In this document: positions 1-9,838 of the stretch, piece by piece
How the letters are laid out: the number at the start of each line of letters is the position of its first letter
Position numbering within the stretch: the stretch's first letter is position 1
Source: an uncultured Eubacteriales bacterium
GTDB lineage: Bacteria > Bacillota > Clostridia > Oscillospirales > Oscillospiraceae
NCBI GenBank assembly: GCA_900548625.1
Contig: URLO01000001.1
Span: 62,001 to 126,000 of the forward strand
DNA length: 64,000 nucleotides
Direction: 5' to 3'
Notes under the pieces: model-generated
Databases searched by the model: none
What the model was told of the DNA's origin: nothing
The model's input: the letters and a program-made list of their open reading frames with translations, nothing else
Translations under genes and position numbers: made by a program

Positions 1-1
1 G

Positions 2-1324
2 CGCAGGCTGTGGGTGAGCCTTGCCCGTGCGGAGCACGCGCTCGGCCTGCCCATCACGCAGGCGCAGGTCGAGGAGCTGGCGGCGAACGTCAGTCCGATC
101 AACTATGACGTGGTCGCCGCAAAGGAAAAGGAGCTGCGCCACGACGTCATGGCGCACATCTACGGCTTCGGCGAGATGGCGCCCGGCGCCAGAGGCATTA
201 TCCACCTCGGCGCGACGAGCTGCTACGTCACTGACAACGCAGACCTCGTTCTCTACCGTGACGCGCTGCGCCATGTGCGCGGAGAGCTGGCGGCGGTGAT
301 GACGAATCTGTGCGATTTTGCCGACCGCTATGCGGACATGCCGTGCCTTGGCTATACGCACTACCAGCCCGCGCAGCTTGTCACCGTCGGCAAGCGCGCC
401 GCCCTCTGGCTTCAGGATCTGATGCTCGATCTGGAGGAGCTGGACGATGTGATCGCCGCCATCCGTTTCCTCGGCTGCCGCGGCACGACCGGCACGGAGG
501 CGAGCTTCGTGGAGCTGTTCGAGGGCGACAGCGCGAAGATCGATGAGATGAACCGCATGATCGCCGCGGATTTCGGCTTTGAGCGGCTGTATGACGTCTG
601 CGGCCAGACGTATCCGCGCAAGCTCGACAGCCGCATTTTGAATGTGCTGTCCTCGATCGCGCAGAGCTGCTGCCGTTTTGCAAACGACGTGCGCCTGCTC
701 CAGCACGACCGCCAGCTCGAGGAGCCGTTTGAGTCCTCGCAGGTCGGCTCGTCGGCGATGCCGTACAAGCGCAATCCCATGCGCTGTGAGCGCATCTGCT
801 CGCTGGCGCGCTATGTGATGGCGGACGCCGCCAATGCGCCCATGACCGCCTCGACGCAGTGGCTCGAGCGGACGCTCGACGATTCGGCAAATCGCCGCAT
901 CTCGCTTCCGGAGGGCTTCCTCGCCGTTGACGGCATCCTGCGCATCATGCAGAACGTGACAAAGGGCCTTCACGTCAACGAGAAGATCGTGGAGAAGTTC
1001 GTCCTCGACTACCTGCCGTTCATTGCAACGGAAAATCTGATGATGGCAGCCGTCAAGCGCGGCGGCGATCGCCAGCAGATCCATGAGGTCATCCGCGAGG
1101 CGTCGATGGACGCGACAGCAAAGATGAAAAACGGCGAGCGCTGGGATCTGGTCGCGGCGCTGGCGGAGAACCCCGCCTTCGGCATGACGGCGGAGGAGAT
1201 CCGCGCTGAGCTTCAGCCCGCGCGCTACATCGGAAGATGCCCGGAGCAGGTCACAGCGTTCACGGCCAAGTGCCGCGCGCTGACCGGCGGCGTGTCCGCC
1301 GAGGCCGAGGAGCTGACGCTGTAA
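2..1324 (+). CDS. purB: Adenylosuccinate lyase, 5' end cut off by the window edge
   Basis: Catalyses two beta-eliminations in purine synthesis: SAICAR to AICAR, and adenylosuccinate to AMP plus fumarate. The reading frame is already open at base 2 and the first codons (RLWVSLARAEHALGLP) match an internal stretch of the family, so the true start lies left of the window; the GTG at 14 is not the start. The fumarase/aspartase signature GSSAMPYKRNP and the HLGATSCYVTDN and TLDDSANRR blocks are present. The sequence resembles the animal-type PurB rather than the shorter Bacillus type. The C terminus is intact and is followed by a strong terminator. Confidence 0.95.
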   Translation, partial: RRLWVSLARAEHALGLPITQAQVEELAANVSPINYDVVAAKEKELRHDVMAHIYGFGEMAPGARGIIHLGATSCYVTDNADLVLYRDALRHVRGELAAVMTNLCDFADRYADMPCLGYTHYQPAQLVTVGKRAALWLQDLMLDLEELDDVIAAIRFLGCRGTTGTEASFVELFEGDSAKIDEMNRMIAADFGFERLYDVCGQTYPRKLDSRILNVLSSIAQSCCRFANDVRLLQHDRQLEEPFESSQVGSSAMPYKRNPMRCERICSLARYVMADAANAPMTASTQWLERTLDDSANRRISLPEGFLAVDGILRIMQNVTKGLHVNEKIVEKFVLDYLPFIATENLMMAAVKRGGDRQQIHEVIREASMDATAKMKNGERWDLVAALAENPAFGMTAEEIRAELQPARYIGRCPEQVTAFTAKCRALTGGVSAEAEELTL

Positions 1325-1350
1325 GCGAAGATACCAAATATGTCAAAAGA

Positions 1351-1396
1351 GGCTGCCTCAAATGATTTTGGAAAATCATTTGAGGCAGCTTTTTTG
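1351..1396. terminator. Intrinsic terminator after purB
   Basis: An 18-bp perfect inverted repeat (arms starting GCTGCCTCAAATG) with a 2-base loop is followed by six T residues on the plus strand. The minus side also runs into a T-rich stretch, so it may serve the convergent GNAT gene as well. Confidence 0.9.
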
Positions 1397-1400
1397 CATT

Positions 1401-1925
1401 TTATGACCAGCGCCGGTAGACACGCGCGTAGACCGTGTCGCGGATGCGGTCGAGCACTTCCCTCGGAGCTGCGCCGCCGCTCGTCATGAGCAGCAGCGGC
1501 AGCGGCCTGCGCCCCGCGCCAAGCGACGGCTGGATATACGGGTAGTCCGCGTTCAGGCTCAGGCCGTTTCGCTCGTAGAAGGCGATCCGGCGGCGTGCCA
1601 GCGCGGTTTCCGGCGGATCGACCTCCAGACAAAAGCGCTTTGGGCGGCGGGCGAACGCATCCTGTAAAAGCGCTGAGCCGAGCCCGCCGCAGCGCAGCTC
1701 CGGCGCGACGGCAAGGTGCTCGATGAAGGCAAAGCCGTCAAAATCCCACACGGTCACGAGCCCGCGCACCGCCTCCTGCGCATCCACGAGCACATAGGGG
1801 CAGAATGCGGGATCGTCCAATGCGCGGCGCTGGTCGTCGTGGGCGCGGAACTCGTCCGGCGGCAGGCTTGCCTCCAGAAGGGAATAAAAGCTGTCAAATT
1901 CCGTTGGTTTCAGAGGGCGTATCAT
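1401..1925 (-). CDS. GNAT family N-acetyltransferase
   Basis: Predicted cytosolic acetyl-CoA-dependent N-acetyltransferase of about 174 residues; the substrate cannot be told from sequence. The GNAT fold is shown by the beta4/alpha3 acetyl-CoA loop, here LAVAPELRCGGLGSALL, preceded by GFAFIEH and followed by a C-terminal FYERNGL motif. The start chosen is the ATG giving MIRPLKPTEF, with AAAGGA about 15 bases upstream. An upstream in-frame ATG at 1949 would add eight residues and is possible. It lies downstream of spoIVB on the same strand and converges on purB, sharing its terminator. Confidence 0.8.
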   Translation of the reverse strand: MIRPLKPTEFDSFYSLLEASLPPDEFRAHDDQRRALDDPAFCPYVLVDAQEAVRGLVTVWDFDGFAFIEHLAVAPELRCGGLGSALLQDAFARRPKRFCLEVDPPETALARRRIAFYERNGLSLNADYPYIQPSLGAGRRPLPLLLMTSGGAAPREVLDRIRDTVYARVYRRWS

Positions 1926-2087
1926 GTTCCGGCGTAAAAGTCCTTTCATTTCATGGGCGCTGCCGGGGAGGCCAAAGACGGCATCCCCGGCAGCTGCATT
2001 TTACCCCGCGCCTGCCGCAAAGTCAAGCAATGCCTGCGGCATCCGGACGCCCCGGAGCTCTGCGCGCCCGGGGCGTCTGCACGCAGG
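1926..2087. other. Intergenic gap with two GC-rich hairpins
   Basis: No gene is seen. Two inverted repeats lie here: 1958-1994 (arms GCTGCCGGGG / CCCCGGCAGC) and 2046-2077 (arms GACGCCCCGG / CCGGGGCGTC), the second just after the spoIVB stop. Neither has a T-run in the minus direction, so a terminator role for spoIVB is only possible. Confidence 0.5.
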
Positions 2088-3062
2088 TCATCCCGCTGCG
2101 TCCAGCATATTTTCAATCAGGATTCCGTAGCCTCTGGTGGGGTCACTGACGAGCACATGCGTGACCGCGCCGACCAGCCTGCCGTCCTGCAAAATGGGGC
2201 TTCCCGACATGCCTTGCACAATGCCGCCGGTTGTTTCGAGAAGTGCCGGGTCGGTGACCCGGAGCAGCAGATCGCGCCCGTTTTGCGCCTCCGGCATCAG
2301 CCGCACGATCTCCACGTCGTATTCGCAGATCTCAGCGCCCTTGACGTTTGACAGGATTTTTGCCGGTCCGGTGCGGACGGCGCCGGGCCCGGCAACGGGA
2401 ACGGCGGCCTTGTGCGGCAGCGTCTGCATCACGCCGAAGATGCCGCGGGCGCTGTTTTCCGTCACAGTGCCGACGGCGTGCGACAGGTCAAAAACGCCCT
2501 TGAGCATCCCCGGCGTGCCGCGGCTGCCCTTTTGGACGTCGGAAACGCGCGACGAAACGACAAAGCCGGACGTGACCGGCGTCAGCTCCGTGCCGCCCGT
2601 GCCGCTGACGCCGTGGCCGAGCGCGCCGAACTGATTCGTGTCCGGGTCGTAGTAGGTGACCGTCCCGATGCCCGCGACATGGTCGCGCAGCGAAAGACCG
2701 AGCCGGTAGCCGCTCGGCGCCTTCTCGGGCGCGACAAGAAATTCCGCTTCCTGCGTTCCGCGCCGCACGGTCAGGATCAGGCGGTTTCCCTCCTGAACGC
2801 GGGCGCAGAGCCCCTTCGCGGTGCCGACGGCTTCACCGTTCACCGCAACGATCGTGTCGCCCGCACGCAGCCCGGCTGCCTGCGCCGCCGTGCCGTCCGC
2901 AATTTTGACGATCATGAGTCCCTGCGTATAGAGCTTGATGCCGACGGTGTTGCCGCCGGGAATCAGATAGGCTGGAACGGCGGCGAAGGCCTGCATGGCC
3001 AGCAGCGCCGTCAAAATCAAAGCGGCGGCCAGCCTGCGCGCCGCTGTTTTCATGTGTGTCAT
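2088..3062 (-). CDS. spoIVB: SpoIVB-type S55 serine peptidase (sporulation)
   Basis: SpoIVB is secreted from the forespore and triggers pro-sigma-K processing during spore formation. The protein has an N-terminal signal/anchor segment (RLAAALILTALLAMQAFA), a PDZ domain at about residues 45-110 (AGLRAGDTIVAVNGEAV), and a C-terminal S55 domain. The catalytic His in GALGHG and Ser in QGMSGSPI are visible, as is the family ending THVLVSDPTRGYGILIENML. The start is the ATG at 3062, 11 bases after GGAGAGG; 324 residues are short for SpoIVB but all parts are present. It indicates a spore-forming host. Confidence 0.92.
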   Translation of the reverse strand: MTHMKTAARRLAAALILTALLAMQAFAAVPAYLIPGGNTVGIKLYTQGLMIVKIADGTAAQAAGLRAGDTIVAVNGEAVGTAKGLCARVQEGNRLILTVRRGTQEAEFLVAPEKAPSGYRLGLSLRDHVAGIGTVTYYDPDTNQFGALGHGVSGTGGTELTPVTSGFVVSSRVSDVQKGSRGTPGMLKGVFDLSHAVGTVTENSARGIFGVMQTLPHKAAVPVAGPGAVRTGPAKILSNVKGAEICEYDVEIVRLMPEAQNGRDLLLRVTDPALLETTGGIVQGMSGSPILQDGRLVGAVTHVLVSDPTRGYGILIENMLDAAG

Positions 3063-3310
3063 ACGTGCTTCATCCTCTCCTGCGCCAAATCTCACCCTCT
3101 TAATATGCCTGACAGAGACAGAAAACAGTCGGGCGGGAGACTAGTAAAAACAAGCGCCTTTTCCTTTCCCGAACGGCGCGGCCGATGCAGCTGCCGGACA
3201 AACGGCGTGTGCGCGCGCCAGCCGCTTCCGGCGCAGGAGGGTATTCTCAATGAATGTTTTTCCATTCGACGCGTCTGTAAATATTTTTTGCGAAAATGCA
3301 GAAATTTATC

Positions 3311-3338
3311 TTGACATTTTTGCGTTTATCAGTATAAT
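3311..3338 (+). promoter_or_regulatory. Near-consensus sigma-A promoter of tRNA-Gln/5S
   Basis: TTGACA at 3311-3316 and TATAAT at 3333-3338 are separated by 16 bases. It sits about 30 bases upstream of the tRNA and may drive both tRNA-Gln and the 5S gene. Both hexamers match consensus exactly, as expected for stable RNA. Confidence 0.85.
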
Positions 3339-3368
3339 AATACTTGCGTTTTGAAAGCGCCGGCAGAT

Positions 3369-3442
3369 AGGGGATTTGTGTAACGGTAGCACACCGGACT
3401 CTGACTCCGTTTGCGGGGGTTCGAATCCCTCATCCCCTGCCA
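3369..3442 (+). tRNA. tRNA-Gln (anticodon CTG)
   Basis: The acceptor arms AGGGGAT and ATCCCCT pair over 7 bp, the anticodon loop reads CTCTGAC (anticodon CTG, reading CAG), the T loop is TTCGAAT, and the 3' CCA is encoded. Confidence 0.93.
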
Positions 3443-3443
3443 G

Positions 3444-3479
3444 ATCCCGCATGCTGCGGCATGCGGGATTTTCTTTTTC
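3444..3479 (+). terminator. Intrinsic terminator after tRNA-Gln
   Basis: An 11-bp perfect stem (ATCCCGCATGC / GCATGCGGGAT) with a TGCG loop is followed by TTTCTTTTT. It separates the tRNA from the 5S gene, so 5S expression would depend on read-through or its own promoter. Confidence 0.8.
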
Positions 3480-3484
3480 ATACA

Positions 3485-3601
3485 GTTGGTGCTGATTGGA
3501 GTGAGGGTCCACCTGTTCCCATCCCGAACACAGAAGTTAAGCTCATTTCCGCCGACGATACTTGCCGGGTGACTGGCCGGGAAAATAGGTAGTGCCAACA
3601 C
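3485..3601 (+). rRNA. rrf: 5S ribosomal RNA
   Basis: About 117 bases with typical 5S features: the terminal helix TTGGTGCT / AGTGCCAA, the loop region CCCATCCCGAACACAGAAGT, and the CGATACTTGCCGGG block. No 16S or 23S gene is nearby, so this is an isolated copy next to a tRNA. Confidence 0.92.
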
Positions 3602-3603
3602 AG

Positions 3604-3670
3604 AAAGCCATCGTATCATTCGATACGATGGCTTTTTTGAGCTTGTCAAAATGACTATTTTGACAAGCTC
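3604..3670. terminator. 5S terminator followed by a second hairpin
   Basis: The first hairpin (AAGCCATCGTATC / GATACGATGGCTT, then TTTTT) is a classical terminator for 5S. Directly behind it, 3639-3670 is a second perfect inverted repeat (GAGCTTGTCAAAAT / ATTTTGACAAGCTC) that belongs to the dispersed hairpin family of this chromosome and lies 3' of the convergent rpoD gene. Confidence 0.85.
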
Positions 3671-3710
3671 AACCGCGCCGCATCCGCTCCGGATGAGGCG
3701 CGGCGTTGTA

Positions 3711-4868
<1,158 letters not shown>

Positions 4869-5244
4869 CAATGCTCATCCTCATTCGTGCGATCTCACGG
4901 CGCGGCCGGTGAGAACCGCGCATCCAATTCATTATATACAACCCGGCACGGTTTGGCAACCTGTTTTCCGTGTTTTTTCTATGAAAATATGCAAAAGGCG
5001 GCCGAAGCCGCCGGGGCGTGTCAAAAAATGCTTTTGACACGCTCTCAAACGGAAAACGCTGCGCCGGTTTTCCGTTTGAAAATTCTGCGTGCCGCAGCGC
5101 GCAGAATTTGCTTGCAGACTGCGCACAAATTCTGCACTTGCGGCACGGGGCGTTTTGCGCGGCGTTCACGCCGCCGCGCAAAACCGATCGGCATTTTGAT
5201 TCGCGCCCGCGGGTGCAGGTGCTGCGAGGCGGGAGCGTGCGTGC
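4869..5244. repeat. Gene-free gap rich in nested inverted repeats
   Basis: No gene is supported. The gap holds several perfect hairpins in a row: 5016-5042 (GCGTGTCAAAA / TTTTGACACGC, a member of the dispersed TGTCAAAA hairpin family), a CAAACGGAAAAC / GTTTTCCGTTTG hairpin at about 5046-5078, a GCGTGCCGCAGCGCGCAG palindrome-like stretch, and a GTTTTGCGCGGCG / CGCCGCGCAAAAC hairpin at about 5152-5184. They probably include the rnjA terminator, and some of the A/T-rich hairpins may act in both directions. Confidence 0.6.
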
Positions 5245-6900
5245 TCAGATCTCCATGATGACCGGCAGGATCATCGGATTGCGCTTGGTCGTCTTGAACA
5301 GATAACCGGAGAGGTCGTTCTTGATATTGGCCTTGAGCGCGCTCCAGTCGCACGAGCCGCTGGAGATGCAGCGGTCGATGGCGTGCGCGGCGATGACGCG
5401 CATTTCCTCGATCAGGTTTTCGGATTCCTTGACGTAGACAAAGCCGCGCGTGATGATGTCGGGGCCGGTGATGACGCTTCCGTCCTCGGACGAGAGGTTC
5501 ACCACGACGACGATCATGCCGTCCTGCGCCAGATGCTTGCGGTCACGCAGCACGACGCTTCCGACATCGCCGACGCCGGTGCCGTCCACAAGGATCTTGC
5601 CCGCGGGAACGGTGCCGCCCCACTTGCAGGTCGCCTTGGTCAGCTCAAGCACCTTGCCGATGTCGCTGATGAAGATGTTCTTCGGCTCCATGCCCATGGT
5701 CTGCGCCAGCTTGGAATGCGCCTGCAAATGACGCTGCTCGCCGTGTACGGGGATGAAGAAGCGGGGCTTTGTGAGCGCGTGGATGATCTTGAGCTCCTCC
5801 TGACAGGCGTGGCCGGAGACGTGCAGATCGGCGAGCTTGTCGTAGACAACGTCCGCGCCCTTGCGGTAAAGCTCATTGATGATGCGGCCAATGGCCTTTT
5901 CGTTGCCGGGAATGGCGGAGGCGGAGATGATGACGCGGTCGCCCGCCTGGATCTCCACCTGACGGTGGCCGGAGAACGCCATGCGGTACAGCGCGGACAT
6001 GTTTTCGCCCTGTGAGCCGGTGGAAACGATGACGATCTTATTCTTCGGCAGCGACTTGATGGCGTTGATATCGACCAGCGTGCCGTTGGGGATCTTCAGA
6101 TAGCCCAGCTCCACCGAGACCTTCAGGACGTTTTCCATGCTGCGGCCCGTGACGGCGACCTTGCGGCCGTACTTGTGCGCGGCGGAGATGATGCTTTGCA
6201 GACGGAATGCGTTTGAGGCGAAGGTCGTGACGATGATGCGCTGGCTGCATCCGGCAAACTGCCGGTCAAAGCTGTTGGCAACGATGCGCTCGGACGGCGT
6301 GAAGCCGGGGCGCTCGACGTTGGTCGAGTCGCACAGCAGCGCCAGCACGCCCTCGCGGCCGAGCTCGCCGAAGCGGGTGAGGTCGATCATGCCGTCCTCG
6401 GCGGTGGGGTCGATCTTGAAGTCGCCCGTGATGACGACCGTGCCGACCGGCGTGCGGATGGCGAACGACACCGCGTCGGCGATGGAGTGGTTCACGTGGA
6501 TGAATTCCACCGAGAAGCAGCCGGCCTTGACGGTCTCGCCCGCCTCGTGGGTAAAGAGCTTGACGGTTTTGTCCAGACGGTGCTCCTCCAGCTTCAGCCG
6601 GACGATGCCCGCGGTCAGGCGCGTGGCGTGGATGGGGCAGTTGAACTGCTGCATCGCGTAGGGGATGCCGCCGATGTGATCCTCGTGGCCGTGCGTCAGG
6701 AACATGCCGCGGATCTTCTGCTTATTCTTGACCAGATAGGTCATGTCGGCAATGACGAGATCGACGCCGTACATATCGTCCTCGGGGAAGCCGAGGCCGC
6801 AGTCAACGATGATGATGTCCTTGCCGTATTCCAATACTGTGATATTCTTGCCGATCTCGTTGAGACCGCCGAGAGAGATGATTTTCAGTTTTTCTGCCAA
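5245..6900 (-). CDS. rnjA: Ribonuclease J
   Basis: Metallo-beta-lactamase/beta-CASP ribonuclease with 5'-to-3' exo- and endonuclease activity in mRNA decay and rRNA maturation. The zinc-binding motif THGHEDHIGG is near residue 60, the beta-CASP region follows (residues about 195-370), and HVSGHACQEELK and IPVHGEQRHLQAH are the late metal/active-site motifs. I place the start at TTG 6900, giving the family N terminus (M)AEKLKIISLGGLNEIGKN; GAGGAA lies 6-7 bases upstream. The frame stays open further upstream (ATG 6951, 7161) but without ribosome-binding sites or family similarity. Confidence 0.93.
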   Translation of the reverse strand: MAEKLKIISLGGLNEIGKNITVLEYGKDIIIVDCGLGFPEDDMYGVDLVIADMTYLVKNKQKIRGMFLTHGHEDHIGGIPYAMQQFNCPIHATRLTAGIVRLKLEEHRLDKTVKLFTHEAGETVKAGCFSVEFIHVNHSIADAVSFAIRTPVGTVVITGDFKIDPTAEDGMIDLTRFGELGREGVLALLCDSTNVERPGFTPSERIVANSFDRQFAGCSQRIIVTTFASNAFRLQSIISAAHKYGRKVAVTGRSMENVLKVSVELGYLKIPNGTLVDINAIKSLPKNKIVIVSTGSQGENMSALYRMAFSGHRQVEIQAGDRVIISASAIPGNEKAIGRIINELYRKGADVVYDKLADLHVSGHACQEELKIIHALTKPRFFIPVHGEQRHLQAHSKLAQTMGMEPKNIFISDIGKVLELTKATCKWGGTVPAGKILVDGTGVGDVGSVVLRDRKHLAQDGMIVVVVNLSSEDGSVITGPDIITRGFVYVKESENLIEEMRVIAAHAIDRCISSGSCDWSALKANIKNDLSGYLFKTTKRNPMILPVIMEI

Positions 6901-7259
6901 ATGGGGTTCCTCATTTCTATAAAATTTCAATTTTGACGTCAAATATGGCATATTGACGTGTTTTTGTTGCAGATAAGTAAGTGAAAAATGCGTTTGGGCA
7001 ACACAAACCAACATACGCTCCGCAGATGGCTCCCGGCCCCGTACCGCCGTTTGTGCCTCGCAGACGTATGTGTATCCACTATGCTGAGAGCCGCCGTTTT
7101 TCCGCGCCGCACGCACGGCAGGCTCTGTACAATATGCCGCGCGATCCGCAAAGCACGGCATGATACTAACAAGTATAGCACAAAATCAGCCCTGTGTATA
7201 CATTTTTTTCGTTTCCCATAATTTTTATCCGGGACGTGCGGCGTTTTCCGTTTGTGCGC
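6901..7259. other. Intergenic region between divergent rnjA and gdpP
   Basis: No gene is seen in this stretch, which must hold the rnjA leader and promoter. A minus-strand TATACT at about 7174-7179 could be an rnjA -10 box, but its -35 box is weak. Confidence 0.4.
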
Positions 7260-7288
7260 TTGTCAATTTTGCTGAAATTTGATATAAT
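7260..7288 (+). promoter_or_regulatory. Sigma-A promoter upstream of gdpP
   Basis: TTGTCA at 7260-7265 and TATAAT at 7283-7288 are spaced by exactly 17 bases. The downstream GGAGG and ATG (7333) fit a short leader. It probably drives gdpP and perhaps rplI-dnaB. Confidence 0.8.
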
Positions 7289-7332
7289 ATCAAAGATTAT
7301 AATTCCAAAAAGAAACGGAGGCGCCCACGGCA

Positions 7333-9309
7333 ATGAAAAAACACGTTTCCCGCCTGCTGCAGCCGGGTGTGATCTGGTACTGCGTGGTACTTCTGGTGTT
7401 TACGGCCGCGGCTGCGGCGCTCGACCAGTATTATCTGGCCGGAGCGGAGCTGCTCGTGACCACTGGGGTCTTCCTCATCAGCCGTGTGCGCTTTGCCCGC
7501 CGCAAGCAGGCGCTTGTGGACTATGTGCAGAGCGCGACGGATTCCGTCGGCGTTTCGGTGCATGCGGGCTCGCCGTTCCCGATGGCGGTGCTCCACCTGC
7601 CGGAGGCGGAGATCATCTGGGGAAATCCCGCGTTTTATGCGATCACGGGTCTGGCGGACGCCACGCGCTATCAGACGATGGACAGTGTCATCCCGGACTT
7701 CACGACCGACTGGCTGCGCGACGGGCGAAATGAGCTTCCGGGCGACCGGAAGATCGGCGACCGGCGCTACCGCATCTACGGAAACTATGTCCGCTCCAGC
7801 GACGACGAGACGACGGTCATGCTGGCAACCGTCTATTTTGCCGACATGACCGAGATGTTCAACATCCGGGACGAGTTTGTCCGCACACGCCCGGTCGTGG
7901 CGGTCGTGCTGATCGACAACTACGACGAGCTGATGAACAATCTCTCCGACAGCGCTGTTGCCAACCTCAACGCGCAGATCAACGAAACGGTCAGCAAGTG
8001 GATCGGCGGCGCGCACGCCCTCAGCCGCAAGATCGAGCGGAACCGCTATCTGCTCGTCTTTGAAAACAGCGCGCTCGAGCAGCTCCAGACCGGAAAATTC
8101 TCGGTGCTGGAGAGCATCCGCACCATCGTCAACCCCACCGGCGTGGCGGCGACGATCTCGCTTGGCATCGGAAAAGACGGCGCCTCGTTCGAGGAAAACT
8201 ATAATTATGCCATGCTCTCCATTGAGATGGCGCTTTCGCGCGGCGGAGATCAGGCGGTCATCAAGGACCGGTACAACTTCACCTTCTACGGCGGCAGAAC
8301 GAAGGAAACGGAGCGTCACACCAAGGTCAAGTCCCGCGTTGTGGCAGGCTCGCTCTCCGAGCTGATCGCGCAGTCGAGCGAGGTCTTCCTGATGGGCCAC
8401 CGCATGGCGGACCTCGACGCGGTGGGCGCGGCGGTCGGCCTTCTCAGCCTGTGCCGCAAAAAGGGCAAGCGCGGACGCATCGTCGTCGATCTCAAAAACA
8501 ATGCCGCGGGCGCCCTCATTGCCGAGCTTCGCGCCATGCCGGAGTACAGCAACGTGTTCATCTCCGGTGAGGACGCGCTTGTCGAGGCAGACAGCCGCTC
8601 GCTTCTGATCGTCGTCGATACGAACCGCCCCGATCAGGTGGAGAGCAAGCCCCTTCTGGAGTCCATTTCGCGTGTGGCCGTCATCGACCACCACCGCCGC
8701 GCGGCGGATTATATCGAGCACGCGGTGCTGAGCCTGCATGAGCTGTTCGCCTCGTCTGCGTCCGAGCTTGTGACGGAGCTTCTGCAATATGCGCTCGACC
8801 CGCGCGACCTGCGTCCCATCGAGGCGCAGGCGCTGCTTGCCGGCATCGTGCTCGACACGAAGAATTTCAGCGTCCGCACCGGCTCGCGCACATTTGAGGC
8901 CGCGGCGTTCCTGCGCCGCACCGGCGCGGACACCGTGGACGTCAAAAAGCTCTTTCAGAGCGATCTTGACGCGACGATCGCGCGCTATCAGGTCGTGCAG
9001 GCGGCGCGCCTGTACCGGGACGATATCGCCATCGCCGCCGTGGATCACGCGGTCACGCGCACCATCGCCTCGCAGGCGGCGGACGAGCTTTTGAACATCT
9101 CCGGCATCCTGACCTCGTTCGTGCTCTATCCCGACGCGGGGCAGGTGGTCATATCGGCGCGCTCGATCGGCTCGTGCAACGTGCAGGTCGTGCTGGAGCC
9201 GCTCGGCGGCGGCGGAAACGCGGCGGCTGCCGGCGCACAGATCAAGGACGCGGAGATCCATGACGTGCTGGAAAAGCTTGTCGCGTCCATAGACAAATTC
9301 TACGGCTGA
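7333..9309 (+). CDS. gdpP: Cyclic-di-AMP phosphodiesterase GdpP
   Basis: Membrane-bound enzyme that hydrolyses c-di-AMP, affecting cell-wall and osmotic balance. Two N-terminal membrane helices (residues about 10-60) are followed by a PAS-like region (80-170), a degenerate GGDEF domain (170-300) and a DHH/DHHA1 phosphodiesterase (335-650). Visible catalytic motifs are GHRMADLDAVGAA, VVDTNRP, and IDHHRR; GGGGNAAAAGAQI is the DHHA1 end. At 658 residues it has normal length. GGAGG lies 11 bases before the ATG. It is followed by rplI and dnaB, the usual Firmicutes order. Confidence 0.96.
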   Translation: MKKHVSRLLQPGVIWYCVVLLVFTAAAAALDQYYLAGAELLVTTGVFLISRVRFARRKQALVDYVQSATDSVGVSVHAGSPFPMAVLHLPEAEIIWGNPAFYAITGLADATRYQTMDSVIPDFTTDWLRDGRNELPGDRKIGDRRYRIYGNYVRSSDDETTVMLATVYFADMTEMFNIRDEFVRTRPVVAVVLIDNYDELMNNLSDSAVANLNAQINETVSKWIGGAHALSRKIERNRYLLVFENSALEQLQTGKFSVLESIRTIVNPTGVAATISLGIGKDGASFEENYNYAMLSIEMALSRGGDQAVIKDRYNFTFYGGRTKETERHTKVKSRVVAGSLSELIAQSSEVFLMGHRMADLDAVGAAVGLLSLCRKKGKRGRIVVDLKNNAAGALIAELRAMPEYSNVFISGEDALVEADSRSLLIVVDTNRPDQVESKPLLESISRVAVIDHHRRAADYIEHAVLSLHELFASSASELVTELLQYALDPRDLRPIEAQALLAGIVLDTKNFSVRTGSRTFEAAAFLRRTGADTVDVKKLFQSDLDATIARYQVVQAARLYRDDIAIAAVDHAVTRTIASQAADELLNISGILTSFVLYPDAGQVVISARSIGSCNVQVVLEPLGGGGNAAAAGAQIKDAEIHDVLEKLVASIDKFYG

Positions 9310-9361
9310 GGCCGAAGAAGCATACAATACAAATTCCCTGTCTGAAAGGAGAACATACAGC

Positions 9362-9808
9362 ATGAAAGTCATTTTGACACAGGATATTCGCGGCAAGGGC
9401 AAGCGCGGCCAGATGATCGAGGTATCGGACGGCTACGCCCGCAACTTCCTCTTTCCGAAGAAGCTGGCGCAGGAGGCCAACGCCGACAACGTCAACACCA
9501 TGAAGATGAACGACAAGGCACGCCAGGAGCGCGAGGCCAAGGAGCGCGCCGAGGCGATGGACATCTCCAAGCGCATGAAGACCTTCACCGTCACCGTCAA
9601 TGCAAAGGGCGGCGGCGCGGGCAGGCTGTTCGGCTCCGTGACCAACACGGAAATTGCCGAGGCGCTTGCCGCGCAGCAGAAGATCGTGCTCGACAAGCGG
9701 AAGATCGTGCTCGACGAGCCGATCAAGACCACCGGCGTATATACCGTCCGCTGCAAGCTCGGCTATGAGATCAGCGGCGAGCTGCGCGTGGAAGTCAAAG
9801 AGGCGTAA
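9362..9808 (+). CDS. rplI: Large-subunit ribosomal protein bL9
   Basis: Binds 23S rRNA near the L1 stalk. At 148 residues it has full length: N-terminal domain starting MKVILTQDIRGKGKRGQMIEV with the signature GYARNFLFPKKLA, a long connecting helix (residues about 45-75), and a C-terminal domain ending in GELRVEVKEA. AAAGGAG lies 10 bases before the ATG. It sits between gdpP and dnaB. Confidence 0.97.
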   Translation: MKVILTQDIRGKGKRGQMIEVSDGYARNFLFPKKLAQEANADNVNTMKMNDKARQEREAKERAEAMDISKRMKTFTVTVNAKGGGAGRLFGSVTNTEIAEALAAQQKIVLDKRKIVLDEPIKTTGVYTVRCKLGYEISGELRVEVKEA

Positions 9809-9838
9809 AACTCCGCAGAGGAGAAGGAGGGACATCGT

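Noticed and set aside
6901..7161. N-terminal extension of RNase J to 638 residues
   Set aside because: The added segment has no family similarity or ribosome-binding site, while TTG 6900 has GAGGAA at the right distance and gives the standard N terminus.
7297..9402. A 701-codon open frame on the minus strand
   Set aside because: Antisense of gdpP, which has clear domains and a good promoter.
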